Assembly: GCA_910586225.1 (NCBI GenBank)
Contig: CAJUIL010000008.1
Span: forward strand, 1-64,000
Length of the DNA stretch: 64,000 nucleotides
DNA from: an uncultured Eubacterium sp.
GTDB lineage: Bacteria > Bacillota > Clostridia > Lachnospirales > Lachnospiraceae
Direction of reading: 5' to 3'
Made by a program: the position numbers and the translations under genes. Numbering within the stretch: the stretch's first letter is position 1; each line of letters opens with the position of its first letter. A model generated the notes under the pieces. That model saw only the letters and a program-made list of their open reading frames with translations, had not been told where the DNA came from and searched no databases. Shown in pieces: positions 32,907-41,043 of this stretch.

Positions 32907-34298
32907 ATGAAAGAAAATGAATTTTCCAAAATCACACCCGAACTCCAGCGTCTTGCCGACCTTGGCAGCCGGCATTTCTCGATCGATCCGTCCTTATACG
33001 GCAAATACGATGTCAAGCGAGGCCTGCGTGATATCAACGGCAAGGGCGTGCTGGTCGGTCTGACTGAGATCTCGGAGGTGTGTGCCACAAAGAGGGATGG
33101 CGAACAGGTAATTCCTGCCGACGGCGAGCTGTTTTACCGCGGATACAATGTCCGAGACATTATTGCGGGACTTGGACCGGATAACCATTTCGGTTTTGAA
33201 GAAAGCGCGTTTTTGTTAATTTTCGGTAAGCTCCCAACAAATGAGGAATTAGCTGAATTTACCAGTCTGCTCTCTTATTACCGTTCCCTGCCGACAAGCT
33301 TTGTACGCGATATCATTATGAAAGCTCCAAGCCGTGATATGATGAATACGCTTGCGCGGAGCGTTCTTACCCTTTACTCTTATGATAACAAAGCGGATGA
33401 CATTTCCGTTCCGAACGTTCTGCGACAGTGTATGCAGCTCATCAGCCTGTTTCCTCTGCTCTCTGTATATGGCTATCAGGCGTACCGCCATTATCATGAC
33501 GGCGACAGCCTGTTTATCCACAAACCGCTGCCAGAGCTTTCGACTGCGGAAACCATCCTTCACATTCTGCGACCGGACAGCAAATATACACCGTTAGAGG
33601 CGAAGCTGCTGGATATTGCCTTGATCCTGCATATGGAACACGGCGGCGGTAATAACTCCACGTTTACAACACATCTTGTATCATCCTCAGGTACGGATAC
33701 TTATTCCGTCATTGCTGCGTCCATCGGCTCGCTCAAAGGGCCAAAGCACGGCGGCGCAAATATTAAGGTCGTGCAGATGTTCGAGGATCTGGAAGCAAAG
33801 CTGCATGACTGGACCGACGAGGATGAAGTCCGCAATTACTTAAAAGCTATCCTTCATAAAGAAGAATTTGATCATGCCGGGCTGATCTATGGTATGGGAC
33901 ACGCAGTATATTCTCTTTCCGACCCGCGTGCACGTATTTTCCGCTCGTATGTTGAACGGCTGTCGATCGAAAAAGGATATACGGAAGAATTTGCCCTTTA
34001 TTCCATGGTAGAGCGGCTCGCGCCGCAGGTCATTGCCGAAGAGCGTAAGATCTATAAAGGCGTCAGCCCGAACGTAGACTTTTACAGCGGCTTTGTATAC
34101 CGTATGCTCGGCCTTCCGCTGGAACTTTATACACCAATCTTTGCGATTGCCAGAATTGCAGGCTGGAGCGCGCACCGTCTCGAAGAGATCTCCTACAACG
34201 GGCGGATCATGCGTCCGGCTTATATGAGTGTTTCCAGCCGCAGGGATTATATTCCGATGACAGAACGGTCAGCTGAATTAGAAAATCTGCTCGCATAG
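32907..34298 (+). CDS. Citrate synthase
   Basis: Condenses acetyl-CoA with oxaloacetate. The family motifs GGANIKVVQMF (catalytic His in the preceding KHGGAN) and GMGHAVYSLSDPRA are present, and the catalytic Asp lies in SPNVDFYSG. At 463 residues it has an N-terminal extension of the kind seen in clostridial and some thermophile enzymes. ATG at 32907 is preferred over the ATG at 32901 because AGGAGG (32894-32899) is then seven bases away. Monocistronic. Confidence 0.95.
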   Translation: MKENEFSKITPELQRLADLGSRHFSIDPSLYGKYDVKRGLRDINGKGVLVGLTEISEVCATKRDGEQVIPADGELFYRGYNVRDIIAGLGPDNHFGFEESAFLLIFGKLPTNEELAEFTSLLSYYRSLPTSFVRDIIMKAPSRDMMNTLARSVLTLYSYDNKADDISVPNVLRQCMQLISLFPLLSVYGYQAYRHYHDGDSLFIHKPLPELSTAETILHILRPDSKYTPLEAKLLDIALILHMEHGGGNNSTFTTHLVSSSGTDTYSVIAASIGSLKGPKHGGANIKVVQMFEDLEAKLHDWTDEDEVRNYLKAILHKEEFDHAGLIYGMGHAVYSLSDPRARIFRSYVERLSIEKGYTEEFALYSMVERLAPQVIAEERKIYKGVSPNVDFYSGFVYRMLGLPLELYTPIFAIARIAGWSAHRLEEISYNGRIMRPAYMSVSSRRDYIPMTERSAELENLLA

Positions 34299-34320
34299 TT
34301 TCAAGTAAACGTAAAAAAGA

Positions 34321-34357
34321 ACATCCGGCTGAACGCGCAAACTATCCAGTCGGATGT
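34321..34357. terminator. Bidirectional terminator after citrate synthase
   Basis: ACATCCGGCTG pairs with CAGTCGGATGT, with an A-run before and a T-run after, serving both the citrate synthase gene and the convergent membrane-protein gene. Confidence 0.75.
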
Positions 34358-34362
34358 TTTCT

Positions 34363-34707
34363 TTAAAGATGTTCTTCCTTCACCTGTCGAAGCTTTTTGA
34401 CATACCATACAATCGCAATGAGAAAGCAGGCCGTACTTAAAAGATCCACCACCGGCTGCTTAAGAACAAACTGGTTGCTGAGATCCGCTATCCCATACAA
34501 GCACACTGCACTCCCAAATACGAGCGTTGGCTGGTACATTTTCTGGCAAAAGCCCTCTGCATTTCTGATCCTCGGCTGCTCTTGAGCCGGAATAAGAATC
34601 GCGGAAGGGATCCCGGTTTTTTTCATTCGCACAGCCGCATACAGCGCATATGTTCCCAGGATCAGTATAATAATATCGAACATCAGTACGATTGTCTCTG
34701 ATTGCAT
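34363..34707 (-). CDS. Small membrane protein of unknown function
   Basis: 114 residues with three hydrophobic segments (about 7-27, 59-80 and 84-104). The start MQSETIVL follows AAGGAGAG. The family is not recognised; similar three-segment proteins occur in Lachnospiraceae as uncharacterised proteins. It is divergent from the receiver-protein gene and separated from it by about 190 bases. Confidence 0.6.
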   Translation of the reverse strand: MQSETIVLMFDIIILILGTYALYAAVRMKKTGIPSAILIPAQEQPRIRNAEGFCQKMYQPTLVFGSAVCLYGIADLSNQFVLKQPVVDLLSTACFLIAIVWYVKKLRQVKEEHL

Positions 34708-34833
34708 ACCCTTGTATCTCTCCTTTCCATACCGTAAATCCATGTTTTTTAGTTTCTTTTTGCTATTATAGCCGTTTGCAGAAGGGTTCGCAACAAATTA
34801 AGCGGGTTTTTTATGAAATCTTCCAATTTTCCA

Positions 34834-34862
34834 TTGCATAATTTGTATTTATCTTGTAAAAT
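34834..34862 (+). promoter_or_regulatory. Promoter of the receiver/CheX-like pair
   Basis: TTGCAT (34834-34839), 17 bases, TAAAAT (34857-34862). Confidence 0.7.
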
Positions 34863-34897
34863 TCTAAATATAAGGTTTGAAAAAGGAGTGTATCATT

Positions 34898-35272
34898 ATG
34901 TTATTATCGGAATCCAAAATTTTAATCGGAGATGATTCAATTCTGGCACGGAAACAATTAAAGGATATATTATCTGAGCTCGGCGCAAAACATTATATAG
35001 AAGCTGCAAATGGACAGGAAGCAATCGATAGATATAATGAGGAACCGGCGGATATTGTATTTTTGGATATTGTTATGCCTATTAAGGACGGCGTTACGGC
35101 TACCAGGGAAATCGTAGCCGCACATCCGTCAGCGGTGATCATTATCGCTTCCTCTATCGGCACAAAGGAACAGCTGAAAAATGCGATTGAAGCCGGCGCA
35201 AAGGATTTTATCCAAAAGCCATTCTCGGCGCAAAATATTAAGCGGATTATTGAATCACGTTTTGATCATTAA
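34898..35272 (+). CDS. Stand-alone response-regulator receiver (CheY-like)
   Basis: A 124-residue receiver domain with no output domain. The acidic pocket is Asp12/Asp13, the phospho-acceptor Asp57, with Ser85 (in place of Thr) and Lys107 of the KPF motif. AAGGAG lies eight bases before ATG. The CheX-like gene follows after 16 bases, so this receiver is the probable partner for that phosphatase-type domain. No histidine kinase is adjacent. Confidence 0.92.
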   Translation: MLLSESKILIGDDSILARKQLKDILSELGAKHYIEAANGQEAIDRYNEEPADIVFLDIVMPIKDGVTATREIVAAHPSAVIIIASSIGTKEQLKNAIEAGAKDFIQKPFSAQNIKRIIESRFDH

Positions 35273-35288
35273 ATAGGGGAGACAGTCT

Positions 35289-36176
35289 ATGTATACACAA
35301 TTTTTTGGCAATTTTCTTTTGCAACGCAACATTGTGACACCGGAACAGTTGATCGAAGCGATCAACCAGGAGGGAAACAGCCACATCAAGCTTGGTACGC
35401 TCGCTATGTACCACAATCTGATGACGGCAAATGAAATCGATGATATCGTAGTCGCACAGACACACGAAGACAAACAGTTCGGCGAGCTTGCGGTAGAGCG
35501 GAATTACCTGACAGAAGAACAGGTAAACCACTTGTTGTCCGAACAGAGCCCTGAATATTTGTTATTGGGACAGGTCCTAATTGAACAGGGCATTATTTCC
35601 AACGCAGATCTGGAGGATCTGATCATTGATTATGAATCGGAGCATGAGATTTATGACCTGGATATCCAGGTAGACCAAAAGGAGCAGGTAACCAAGCTGA
35701 TCCGGCATTATTTCAAGCTGGGAGAGCTGGAGCACGGCGATTTGTATGAATCCTATTTAACACTGTTATTTAACAACCTGATCCGCTTTATCGGCGCGGA
35801 TTTTACTCCCATGACACCAGTTCGCTGTGAAGAATTTGCTACGCAGTTCGGCATTTCACAGCATATTGACGGAGAATACCATATCGTGACAGGCATCGAT
35901 ATGAGCTGTGATATGGCGATTGAATTTGCTTCACGCTATGCTATGGATACGTTTACAGAGTTTGACGAATATGTACAGGCATCGTTGGAGGACTTTATCA
36001 ATCTGCACAACGGCTTGTTCACAGTAAATATGTCCAATAACTATTCCATTGAGCTGCAGCTGGCTCCTCCGGAAATGCATGATGAGGATCTGATTGATCT
36101 GAACACAGACGCCACATCCTTCCTGTTCCCGGTATTATATCCGTTTGGAACGATTTATTTCCTGCTTTCCATTTAG
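35289..36176 (+). CDS. Four MshEN-like repeats fused to a CheX-like domain
   Basis: 295 residues. The N-terminal part has four copies of a motif of the form (L/F)GxxLxxxxxxTxxxLxxxLxxQ; the Gly residues are 7, 36, 65 and 94, an exact 29-residue period. This resembles the paired motifs of MshEN (GSPII_E N-terminal) domains, some of which bind c-di-GMP. The C-terminal part (about 150-295) resembles CheX/CheC phosphatase folds: Asp235-x-x-Asn238 takes the place of the catalytic Glu-x-x-Asn, with a Pro 22 residues later. Probably acts on the adjoining receiver. The domain combination is not one I know. Confidence 0.7.
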   Translation: MYTQFFGNFLLQRNIVTPEQLIEAINQEGNSHIKLGTLAMYHNLMTANEIDDIVVAQTHEDKQFGELAVERNYLTEEQVNHLLSEQSPEYLLLGQVLIEQGIISNADLEDLIIDYESEHEIYDLDIQVDQKEQVTKLIRHYFKLGELEHGDLYESYLTLLFNNLIRFIGADFTPMTPVRCEEFATQFGISQHIDGEYHIVTGIDMSCDMAIEFASRYAMDTFTEFDEYVQASLEDFINLHNGLFTVNMSNNYSIELQLAPPEMHDEDLIDLNTDATSFLFPVLYPFGTIYFLLSI

Positions 36177-36221
36177 CAGCGCAGACAGGATACTACATGA
36201 AAATATGTTTTCTTACATAAT

Positions 36222-36259
36222 AAAAAATTCCTGATAACGAAATCCATCAGGAATTTTTT
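36222..36259. terminator. Bidirectional terminator between CheX-like gene and thrC
   Basis: AAAAAATTCCTGAT and ATCAGGAATTTTTT form an almost perfect stem flanked by A- and T-runs, between convergent genes. Confidence 0.9.
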
Positions 36260-36289
36260 TATTATGATCCGATTCTTATCATTCTTTTC

Positions 36290-37777
36290 TTATACATTCA
36301 AAAAACGCTTCACAACCTCCGGCATTTGAGGCGCGTCACATTCTGTATGGTGCAGCACTTCTGCGGTACGTATCTGCTCGATCGCTTGCGGGATCTTTCT
36401 GTTGGCAATCCTGCTCAGCTCATCCACCAGCTCAAAATCTCCTTTGGCATCATACGATGGATCGATCGCGGTCATAACGCTTCTTGTAAATTTGAACGGA
36501 CTTGCCGTTGATACAATGACCGTTTTTGCCGTATCTGCTGTCTGCTCCTTATATTTTTTATATACGCCGGACGCAACTGCCGTATGCGTATCCAGTACAT
36601 ATCCGGTTTTTTCGTACAGCTCCTTGATTACCTGCGCTGTCTCCTCTTCACTTGCATAATTGCCGTAAAAATCCTGCAGGCCTTCGCGCATGGCATCCGT
36701 AATCTCGTAAACCCCGGTTTCCGTTAAGCTTTTCATAAACGCTGCATTCTTTTGCGCGTCATTTCCCGCAAGACGGTAAATAAGGCGTTCCAGGTTGCTT
36801 GAGATCAAAATATCCATAGACGGCGACGAGGTCAGCTGAAACGCACGGTTTTTATCATACCTGCCTGTCTCGAAAAAGTCATACAGCACCTTATTTTCAT
36901 TCGACGCACAGATCAGCTTTGCGATCGGCAGTCCCATCAGCTTTGCATAGTAAGCTGCCAGAATATTTCCAAAATTGCCGGTTGGAACTACCACATTGAT
37001 ACTTTCTCCGTCTTGAATTTCTTTTTTTTCAAGTAATCCTGCATATGCATACACATAATATACAATCTGCGGTACCAGACGCCCGATATTGATGGAATTC
37101 GCTGAGGAAAACTGGTATCCGTGTTCCGCAAGCTCCTGTTCAAGCGTCTGGTCTGCGAACATCTGCTTTACCCCTGTCTGCGCTTCGTCAAAATTTCCAT
37201 GAATGCCGACAACGCAGGTATTTGCCCCCTTCTGCGTTACCATTTGCTTCTCCTGGATCGGGCTGACGCCGTTTTTCGGATAAAACACAAGGATCTTTGT
37301 CCCTGCAACATCCGCAAATCCTGCCAGCGCCGCCTTACCCGTATCACCAGACGTCGCTGTCAGTATAACGATCTCATTGTCAACATGGTTCTTTTTCGCC
37401 GAAGCAGTCAAAAGGTGCGGCAGGATCGACAGCGCCATATCCTTGAACGCGATCGTAGCCCCATGAAACAGTTCCAGGTAGTACGCACCATCCGCGCTTA
37501 CAAGCGGGGCGATCTGCGCCGTATCGAATTTACTGTCATATGCGGCGCTAATGCAGTCTTTTAATTCCTGTTCGGTAAAATCCGTCAAAAACAGCTTCAT
37601 AACGGCATATGCGGTTTCCTGGTATGTCATAGCGGACAGCTCCTTCAAGCTTACGTCCAATACAGGAACCTGCTCCGGGACAAACAGGCCGCCGTCCGCG
37701 GATAAGCCTTTTAAAATTGCCTGGGAAGCGGTCACCTTTACGCTGGCGTCTCTTGTGCTTGTGTACATAATGTTCAT
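36290..37777 (-). CDS. thrC: Threonine synthase
   Basis: PLP enzyme that converts O-phosphohomoserine to threonine. The PLP lysine lies in FHGATIAFKDMALS, and the phosphate-binding loop is in VPTGNFGN. The N-terminal MYTSTRD start and the 495-residue length fit the long ThrC class. AGAGGA precedes the ATG by seven bases. Monocistronic; the homoserine genes are not nearby. Confidence 0.95.
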   Translation of the reverse strand: MNIMYTSTRDASVKVTASQAILKGLSADGGLFVPEQVPVLDVSLKELSAMTYQETAYAVMKLFLTDFTEQELKDCISAAYDSKFDTAQIAPLVSADGAYYLELFHGATIAFKDMALSILPHLLTASAKKNHVDNEIVILTATSGDTGKAALAGFADVAGTKILVFYPKNGVSPIQEKQMVTQKGANTCVVGIHGNFDEAQTGVKQMFADQTLEQELAEHGYQFSSANSINIGRLVPQIVYYVYAYAGLLEKKEIQDGESINVVVPTGNFGNILAAYYAKLMGLPIAKLICASNENKVLYDFFETGRYDKNRAFQLTSSPSMDILISSNLERLIYRLAGNDAQKNAAFMKSLTETGVYEITDAMREGLQDFYGNYASEEETAQVIKELYEKTGYVLDTHTAVASGVYKKYKEQTADTAKTVIVSTASPFKFTRSVMTAIDPSYDAKGDFELVDELSRIANRKIPQAIEQIRTAEVLHHTECDAPQMPEVVKRFLNV

Positions 37778-37827
37778 AGTATATCCTCTTTCATTTTCCT
37801 GATGGATGATTGTATTGTTGCTTTTTT

Positions 37828-37931
37828 GTAACAGTCCAGGCAGGTCTTTGCACCTTGCTGCAAAGACCGTAAGAACATGGTTCAGGAGTGCAAAAATCCC
37901 ATCGCGAAGCGATTTTCAATGGATTTTTGCA
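37828..37931 (+). repeat. Intergenic hairpin repeat, copy C (full length)
   Basis: Reference orientation: a GTAACAGTCCAG box, hairpin 1 (AGGTCTTTGCA...TGCAAAGACC), spacer GTAAGAACATGGTTCAGGAG, hairpin 2 (AAAAATCCCATCGC...GGATTTTT). It lies upstream of thrC and upstream of the AP2-like gene. Confidence 0.9.
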
Positions 37932-38001
37932 GATAATATTTCAGCTTGCCTGCACTGTTACGCTTTTTTCTACCATATTTATTATAAACAAGATTCAGAT
38001 T

Positions 38002-38030
38002 TTGACAAGAGCTACGAAGCATATTATAAT
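38002..38030 (+). promoter_or_regulatory. Promoter of the AP2-like gene
   Basis: Perfect consensus: TTGACA (38002-38007), 17 bases, TATAAT (38025-38030). The 5' UTR of about 100 bases contains repeat copy D. Confidence 0.85.
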
Positions 38031-38047
38031 AAAATAGTTGCTCGCGT

Positions 38048-38098
38048 GTAACAGTTCAGGCAGGTCTTTGCATCCTGCTGCAAAGACCGTAACAACAT
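38048..38098 (+). repeat. Intergenic hairpin repeat, copy D (hairpin 1 only)
   Basis: GTAACAGTTCAG box and hairpin 1 with the GTAACAACAT edge; hairpin 2 is absent. It falls inside the predicted 5' UTR of the AP2-like gene, 40 bases before the start codon, so the hairpin would be transcribed. Confidence 0.85.
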
Positions 38099-38137
38099 AC
38101 GCATATAACGATAAATAAGTTTACATAAGGAGATATT

Positions 38138-38935
38138 ATGTTAACAGGAGTATTCCAGGCCCAAAAAAAAGACGGTACCATCTATTACCGCTCCAATATC
38201 ACCTGCCGGAGCAAGCATATCAGCCTTGGCAGCTTTTCTACTGAACAGGATGCGCACCAAGCTTATCTGGAGGCCAGCCGGATACTGCAGGATACGAAGA
38301 TCACAATCGACCTTGTGCTCTTTTCCGACTTTCTGCTGCGTCATGAAAAGATTGTTACCCTGCTGAATTTCCGTGATAACCATATCTATATAAAAAATCC
38401 GATCTATATGTTCCGCTCCTATTTCAGCTACTATCTAACGCCAGAGGAAATCTATAAGTTTGACATAGACGACCTGTTTTATTTTTCCGGCCACAAGCTG
38501 CTAAAGCGTGGCGGTCATCTGTATGTAAATGATTACGGTATGCAGGTAACGGTACTCTCCCGCTACGGCATCCGCAATTTCGCCGTAGCAGGCAGAGATT
38601 ACCTGTTCGCCAACCAGGACCCTTATGACCTGCGGTATGAAAATATTATCAACATCAACCCATTTCATGGCGTCAGACGCTCTGGAAGCGGCACAGCTGT
38701 TTTTTACGACACCTTTATCCATATCCGGGGTGATTTTAAGATAGGCTCCTACCGGACGCTGCATGAAGCCGCAATCGCTTATAACAAAGCGGCTGACCTT
38801 GCGCATCAGCATGGAGTTGCAAAAAACTTTCCTACCAATTTTATTACAGAGCTGACCGCCAAGGAATATGCACAAGCTTATGTGGAAGTGAAGATTTCAG
38901 ATAAATATAAAAAATATTTAAAGCAACTGGAATAG
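38138..38935 (+). CDS. Protein with two AP2-like DNA-binding domains and a degenerate HNH core
   Basis: 265 residues. An AP2-like three-strand/helix unit is at residues 4-50 (GVFQAQKKDGTIYYRSNI, LGSFSTEQDAHQAY) and a second at about 184-232 (GVRRSGSGTAVFYDTF, IGSYRTLHEAAIAYNKAA). Between them, YDLRYENI resembles the LDNRRENL block of HNH-AP2 homing endonucleases, but the metal-binding His residues are missing. It is therefore probably a domesticated homing-endonuclease relative acting as a DNA-binding protein. AAGGAGAT precedes the ATG. Confidence 0.6.
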   Translation: MLTGVFQAQKKDGTIYYRSNITCRSKHISLGSFSTEQDAHQAYLEASRILQDTKITIDLVLFSDFLLRHEKIVTLLNFRDNHIYIKNPIYMFRSYFSYYLTPEEIYKFDIDDLFYFSGHKLLKRGGHLYVNDYGMQVTVLSRYGIRNFAVAGRDYLFANQDPYDLRYENIININPFHGVRRSGSGTAVFYDTFIHIRGDFKIGSYRTLHEAAIAYNKAADLAHQHGVAKNFPTNFITELTAKEYAQAYVEVKISDKYKKYLKQLE

Positions 38936-38957
38936 CCTTTGTCCACCAAACGCAGCA

Positions 38958-39008
38958 AATGCTCCATAAGCGTTCGCAGCACAGTGCGCGAGCTGCTTTT
39001 GGAGCATT
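38958..39008. terminator. Terminator hairpin between AP2-like gene and leuD
   Basis: AATGCTCCA pairs with TGGAGCATT around a GC-rich inner region; it lies between convergent genes. T-runs are short. Confidence 0.55.
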
Positions 39009-39016
39009 GCATCTGC

Positions 39017-39505
39017 CTAATTTTTCTGGTTGATATAATTTACAAGCCCTTCAGCTTCAATGATCTTTTGCATAAACGGCGGAAATGCCTGTCCTTGGAA
39101 CTGGGTTCCTTTTGTAAGGTTTTGGATCACACCGCTGTCAAAGTCCACCTCTACTTCATCTCCTGCCGCAATCCCCTTTGCCGCTTCCGGGCATTCGATG
39201 ATCGGAAGCCCGATGTTAATTGCATTGCGGTAAAAAATGCGGGCAAAGGTTTCCGCGATGACGCAGCTGACGCCTGACGCTTTGATCGCCAGCGGTGCGT
39301 GCTCTCTGGAAGAGCCGCAGCCAAAGTTTTTGTCTGCAACAATAATATCCCCATTCTGCACTTTTTTTACAAATTCCTGGTCGATATCTTCCATACAGTG
39401 CTGTGCAAGCTCCTTCGGGTCAGAAGAATTTAAGTACCGCGCCGGAATGATTACGTCTGTATCTACATTATCACCATATTTGAATACATGGCCGTTTGCT
39501 TTCAT
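39017..39505 (-). CDS. leuD: 3-isopropylmalate dehydratase small subunit
   Basis: Swivelling domain of isopropylmalate isomerase; with LeuC it interconverts 2- and 3-isopropylmalate in leucine synthesis. It has DTDVIIPARYLN near the start and NFGCGSSREHAP in the middle. 162 residues is the short archaeal/clostridial type. The start MKANGHVF follows AGGAGG; the open frame upstream is not coding. It lies 79 bases after leuC. Confidence 0.95.
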   Translation of the reverse strand: MKANGHVFKYGDNVDTDVIIPARYLNSSDPKELAQHCMEDIDQEFVKKVQNGDIIVADKNFGCGSSREHAPLAIKASGVSCVIAETFARIFYRNAINIGLPIIECPEAAKGIAAGDEVEVDFDSGVIQNLTKGTQFQGQAFPPFMQKIIEAEGLVNYINQKN

Positions 39506-39584
39506 GAATATTTTCCTCCTACTCTTGTCATCGTGCAGTCCGTACTGCCGTAAACCGCTCAGATACCCAAGCGGCCTCAACCGT

Positions 39585-40838
39585 CTACCTCGGCCCTGCG
39601 ATCTTGCCTGCAACGGCGCTTGCTGCTGCGACTGCAGGGCTTGCAAGGTAAATTTCAGACTCTACGTGGCCCATGCGTCCAACAAAATTCCGGTTTGTGG
39701 TCGAAACGCAGCGCTCACCTTCGGCAAGAATGCCCATATATCCGCCCAGACACGGCCCGCAGGTCGGTGTACTCACAATCGCGCCCGCTTCAATAAAGAT
39801 CTTCAAAAGCCCTTCTTCCATCGCATCCAGATAGATCTGCTGGGTTGCCGGGATAATGATCGTACGCACGCCGTCTGCCACCTTGTTCCCTTTTAAGATC
39901 TCCGCTGCGCTGCGCAGGTCGTCAAGCCGTCCGTTCGTACAGGAACCAATCACTACCTGATCGATGGCAATGTCGCCGACCTCGTCGATCGTTTTTGTGT
40001 TTTCCGGCAGATGCGGGAAGGAGACTGTAGATTTTAACGTACTTAGATCAATGACAATCTCACGCTCGTACTCTGCGTCCGCATCCGCTTCATAGATCTT
40101 GTACGGACGGCTGGAATGCTCTTTCATATATGCCTTTGCCAGATCGTCCACCGGGAAAATCCCGTTTTTTGCGCCTGCTTCGATCGCCATATTTGCGATC
40201 GTAAAGCGATCGTCCATCGTCAGGTTTGCAATGCCGTCTCCGGTAAATTCCAATGACTGGTACAAAGCGCCGTCCACACCGATCAGTCCGATCAAATGCA
40301 GGATCAGATCCTTGCCGCTGATATATTTGCGCGGTTTTCCAGTCACAACGACCTTGATCGCAGACGGTACTTTAAACCAAGCCTTTCCGGTTGCCATACC
40401 CGCCGCCATATCGGTGCTGCCCACTCCAGTAGAAAACGCGCCCAAGGCGCCATACGTACACGTATGTGAATCCGCCCCGATAATCACGTCGCCAGCCACA
40501 GTCAGCCCTTTTTCCGGCAGCAGCGCGTGCTCGATCCCCATCTGTCCAACGTCAAAATAATTGGTGATCTCGTTTTTACAAGCAAATTCCCTCACACACT
40601 TACAGTGCTGTGCAGATTTGATATCTTTATTCGGAACGAAGTGATCCATAACAAGTGCAATCTTATCTTTGTGAAACACACCGTCCACATTCATTTTTTC
40701 TATTTCGTGGATAGCGACTGGTGATGTAATGTCATTGCCCAATACGAGGTCCAGATCCGCCTCAATCAGCTGCCCTGCTGTTACGGATTCTAATCCGGCA
40801 TGAGCCGCCAGTATTTTCTGGGTCATTGTCATACCCAT
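39585..40838 (-). CDS. leuC: 3-isopropylmalate dehydratase large subunit
   Basis: Carries the [4Fe-4S] cluster; the ligand cysteines are in VIGSCTNGR and in PTCGPCLGG. The 417-residue length matches the short LeuC type that pairs with the small LeuD seen here. The start MGMTMTQK follows AAGGAGG. No leuA or leuB is in the window. Confidence 0.96.
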   Translation of the reverse strand: MGMTMTQKILAAHAGLESVTAGQLIEADLDLVLGNDITSPVAIHEIEKMNVDGVFHKDKIALVMDHFVPNKDIKSAQHCKCVREFACKNEITNYFDVGQMGIEHALLPEKGLTVAGDVIIGADSHTCTYGALGAFSTGVGSTDMAAGMATGKAWFKVPSAIKVVVTGKPRKYISGKDLILHLIGLIGVDGALYQSLEFTGDGIANLTMDDRFTIANMAIEAGAKNGIFPVDDLAKAYMKEHSSRPYKIYEADADAEYEREIVIDLSTLKSTVSFPHLPENTKTIDEVGDIAIDQVVIGSCTNGRLDDLRSAAEILKGNKVADGVRTIIIPATQQIYLDAMEEGLLKIFIEAGAIVSTPTCGPCLGGYMGILAEGERCVSTTNRNFVGRMGHVESEIYLASPAVAAASAVAGKIAGPR

Positions 40839-40874
40839 AATAATTCCTCCTTTTTGTTTCGATTTGATGTGTCC

Positions 40875-40904
40875 ATTGTAGCATAACATCAGCTATAATG
40901 CCAA
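40875..40904 (-). promoter_or_regulatory. leuCD promoter
   Basis: TTGGCA (40899-40904), 18 bases, TACAAT (40875-40880) on the minus strand. Confidence 0.55.
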
Positions 40905-40916
40905 TATATCATAAAT

Positions 40917-40946
40917 ATAGATATCATAACTTCAAATTATATCTAT
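40917..40946. promoter_or_regulatory. Inverted repeat upstream of leuC
   Basis: ATAGATAT and ATATCTAT form a perfect 8-base inverted repeat with a 14-base spacer just upstream of the leuC -35. Its spacing suits an activator; the LysR gene about 800 bases away is one candidate. Confidence 0.4.
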
Positions 40947-40980
40947 CGCACACAAATCCTTCTGCCTTGCCGGAAAAGAT

Positions 40981-41009
40981 TTGCATTTCTTCGATCTATT
41001 ATTTATAAT
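40981..41009 (+). promoter_or_regulatory. Promoter of the GNAT-LysR pair
   Basis: TTGCAT (40981-40986), 17 bases, TATAAT (41004-41009), 34 bases before the start codon. Confidence 0.75.
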
Positions 41010-41043
41010 AACCTATAAATAACCATATCAAAGGAGAAACGCC

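Noticed and set aside
37828..38098. Repeat copies C and D as ends of a transposon carrying the AP2-like gene
   Set aside because: Both copies lie on the same side of the gene and in the same orientation; no copy is found downstream of it and no target duplication was seen.
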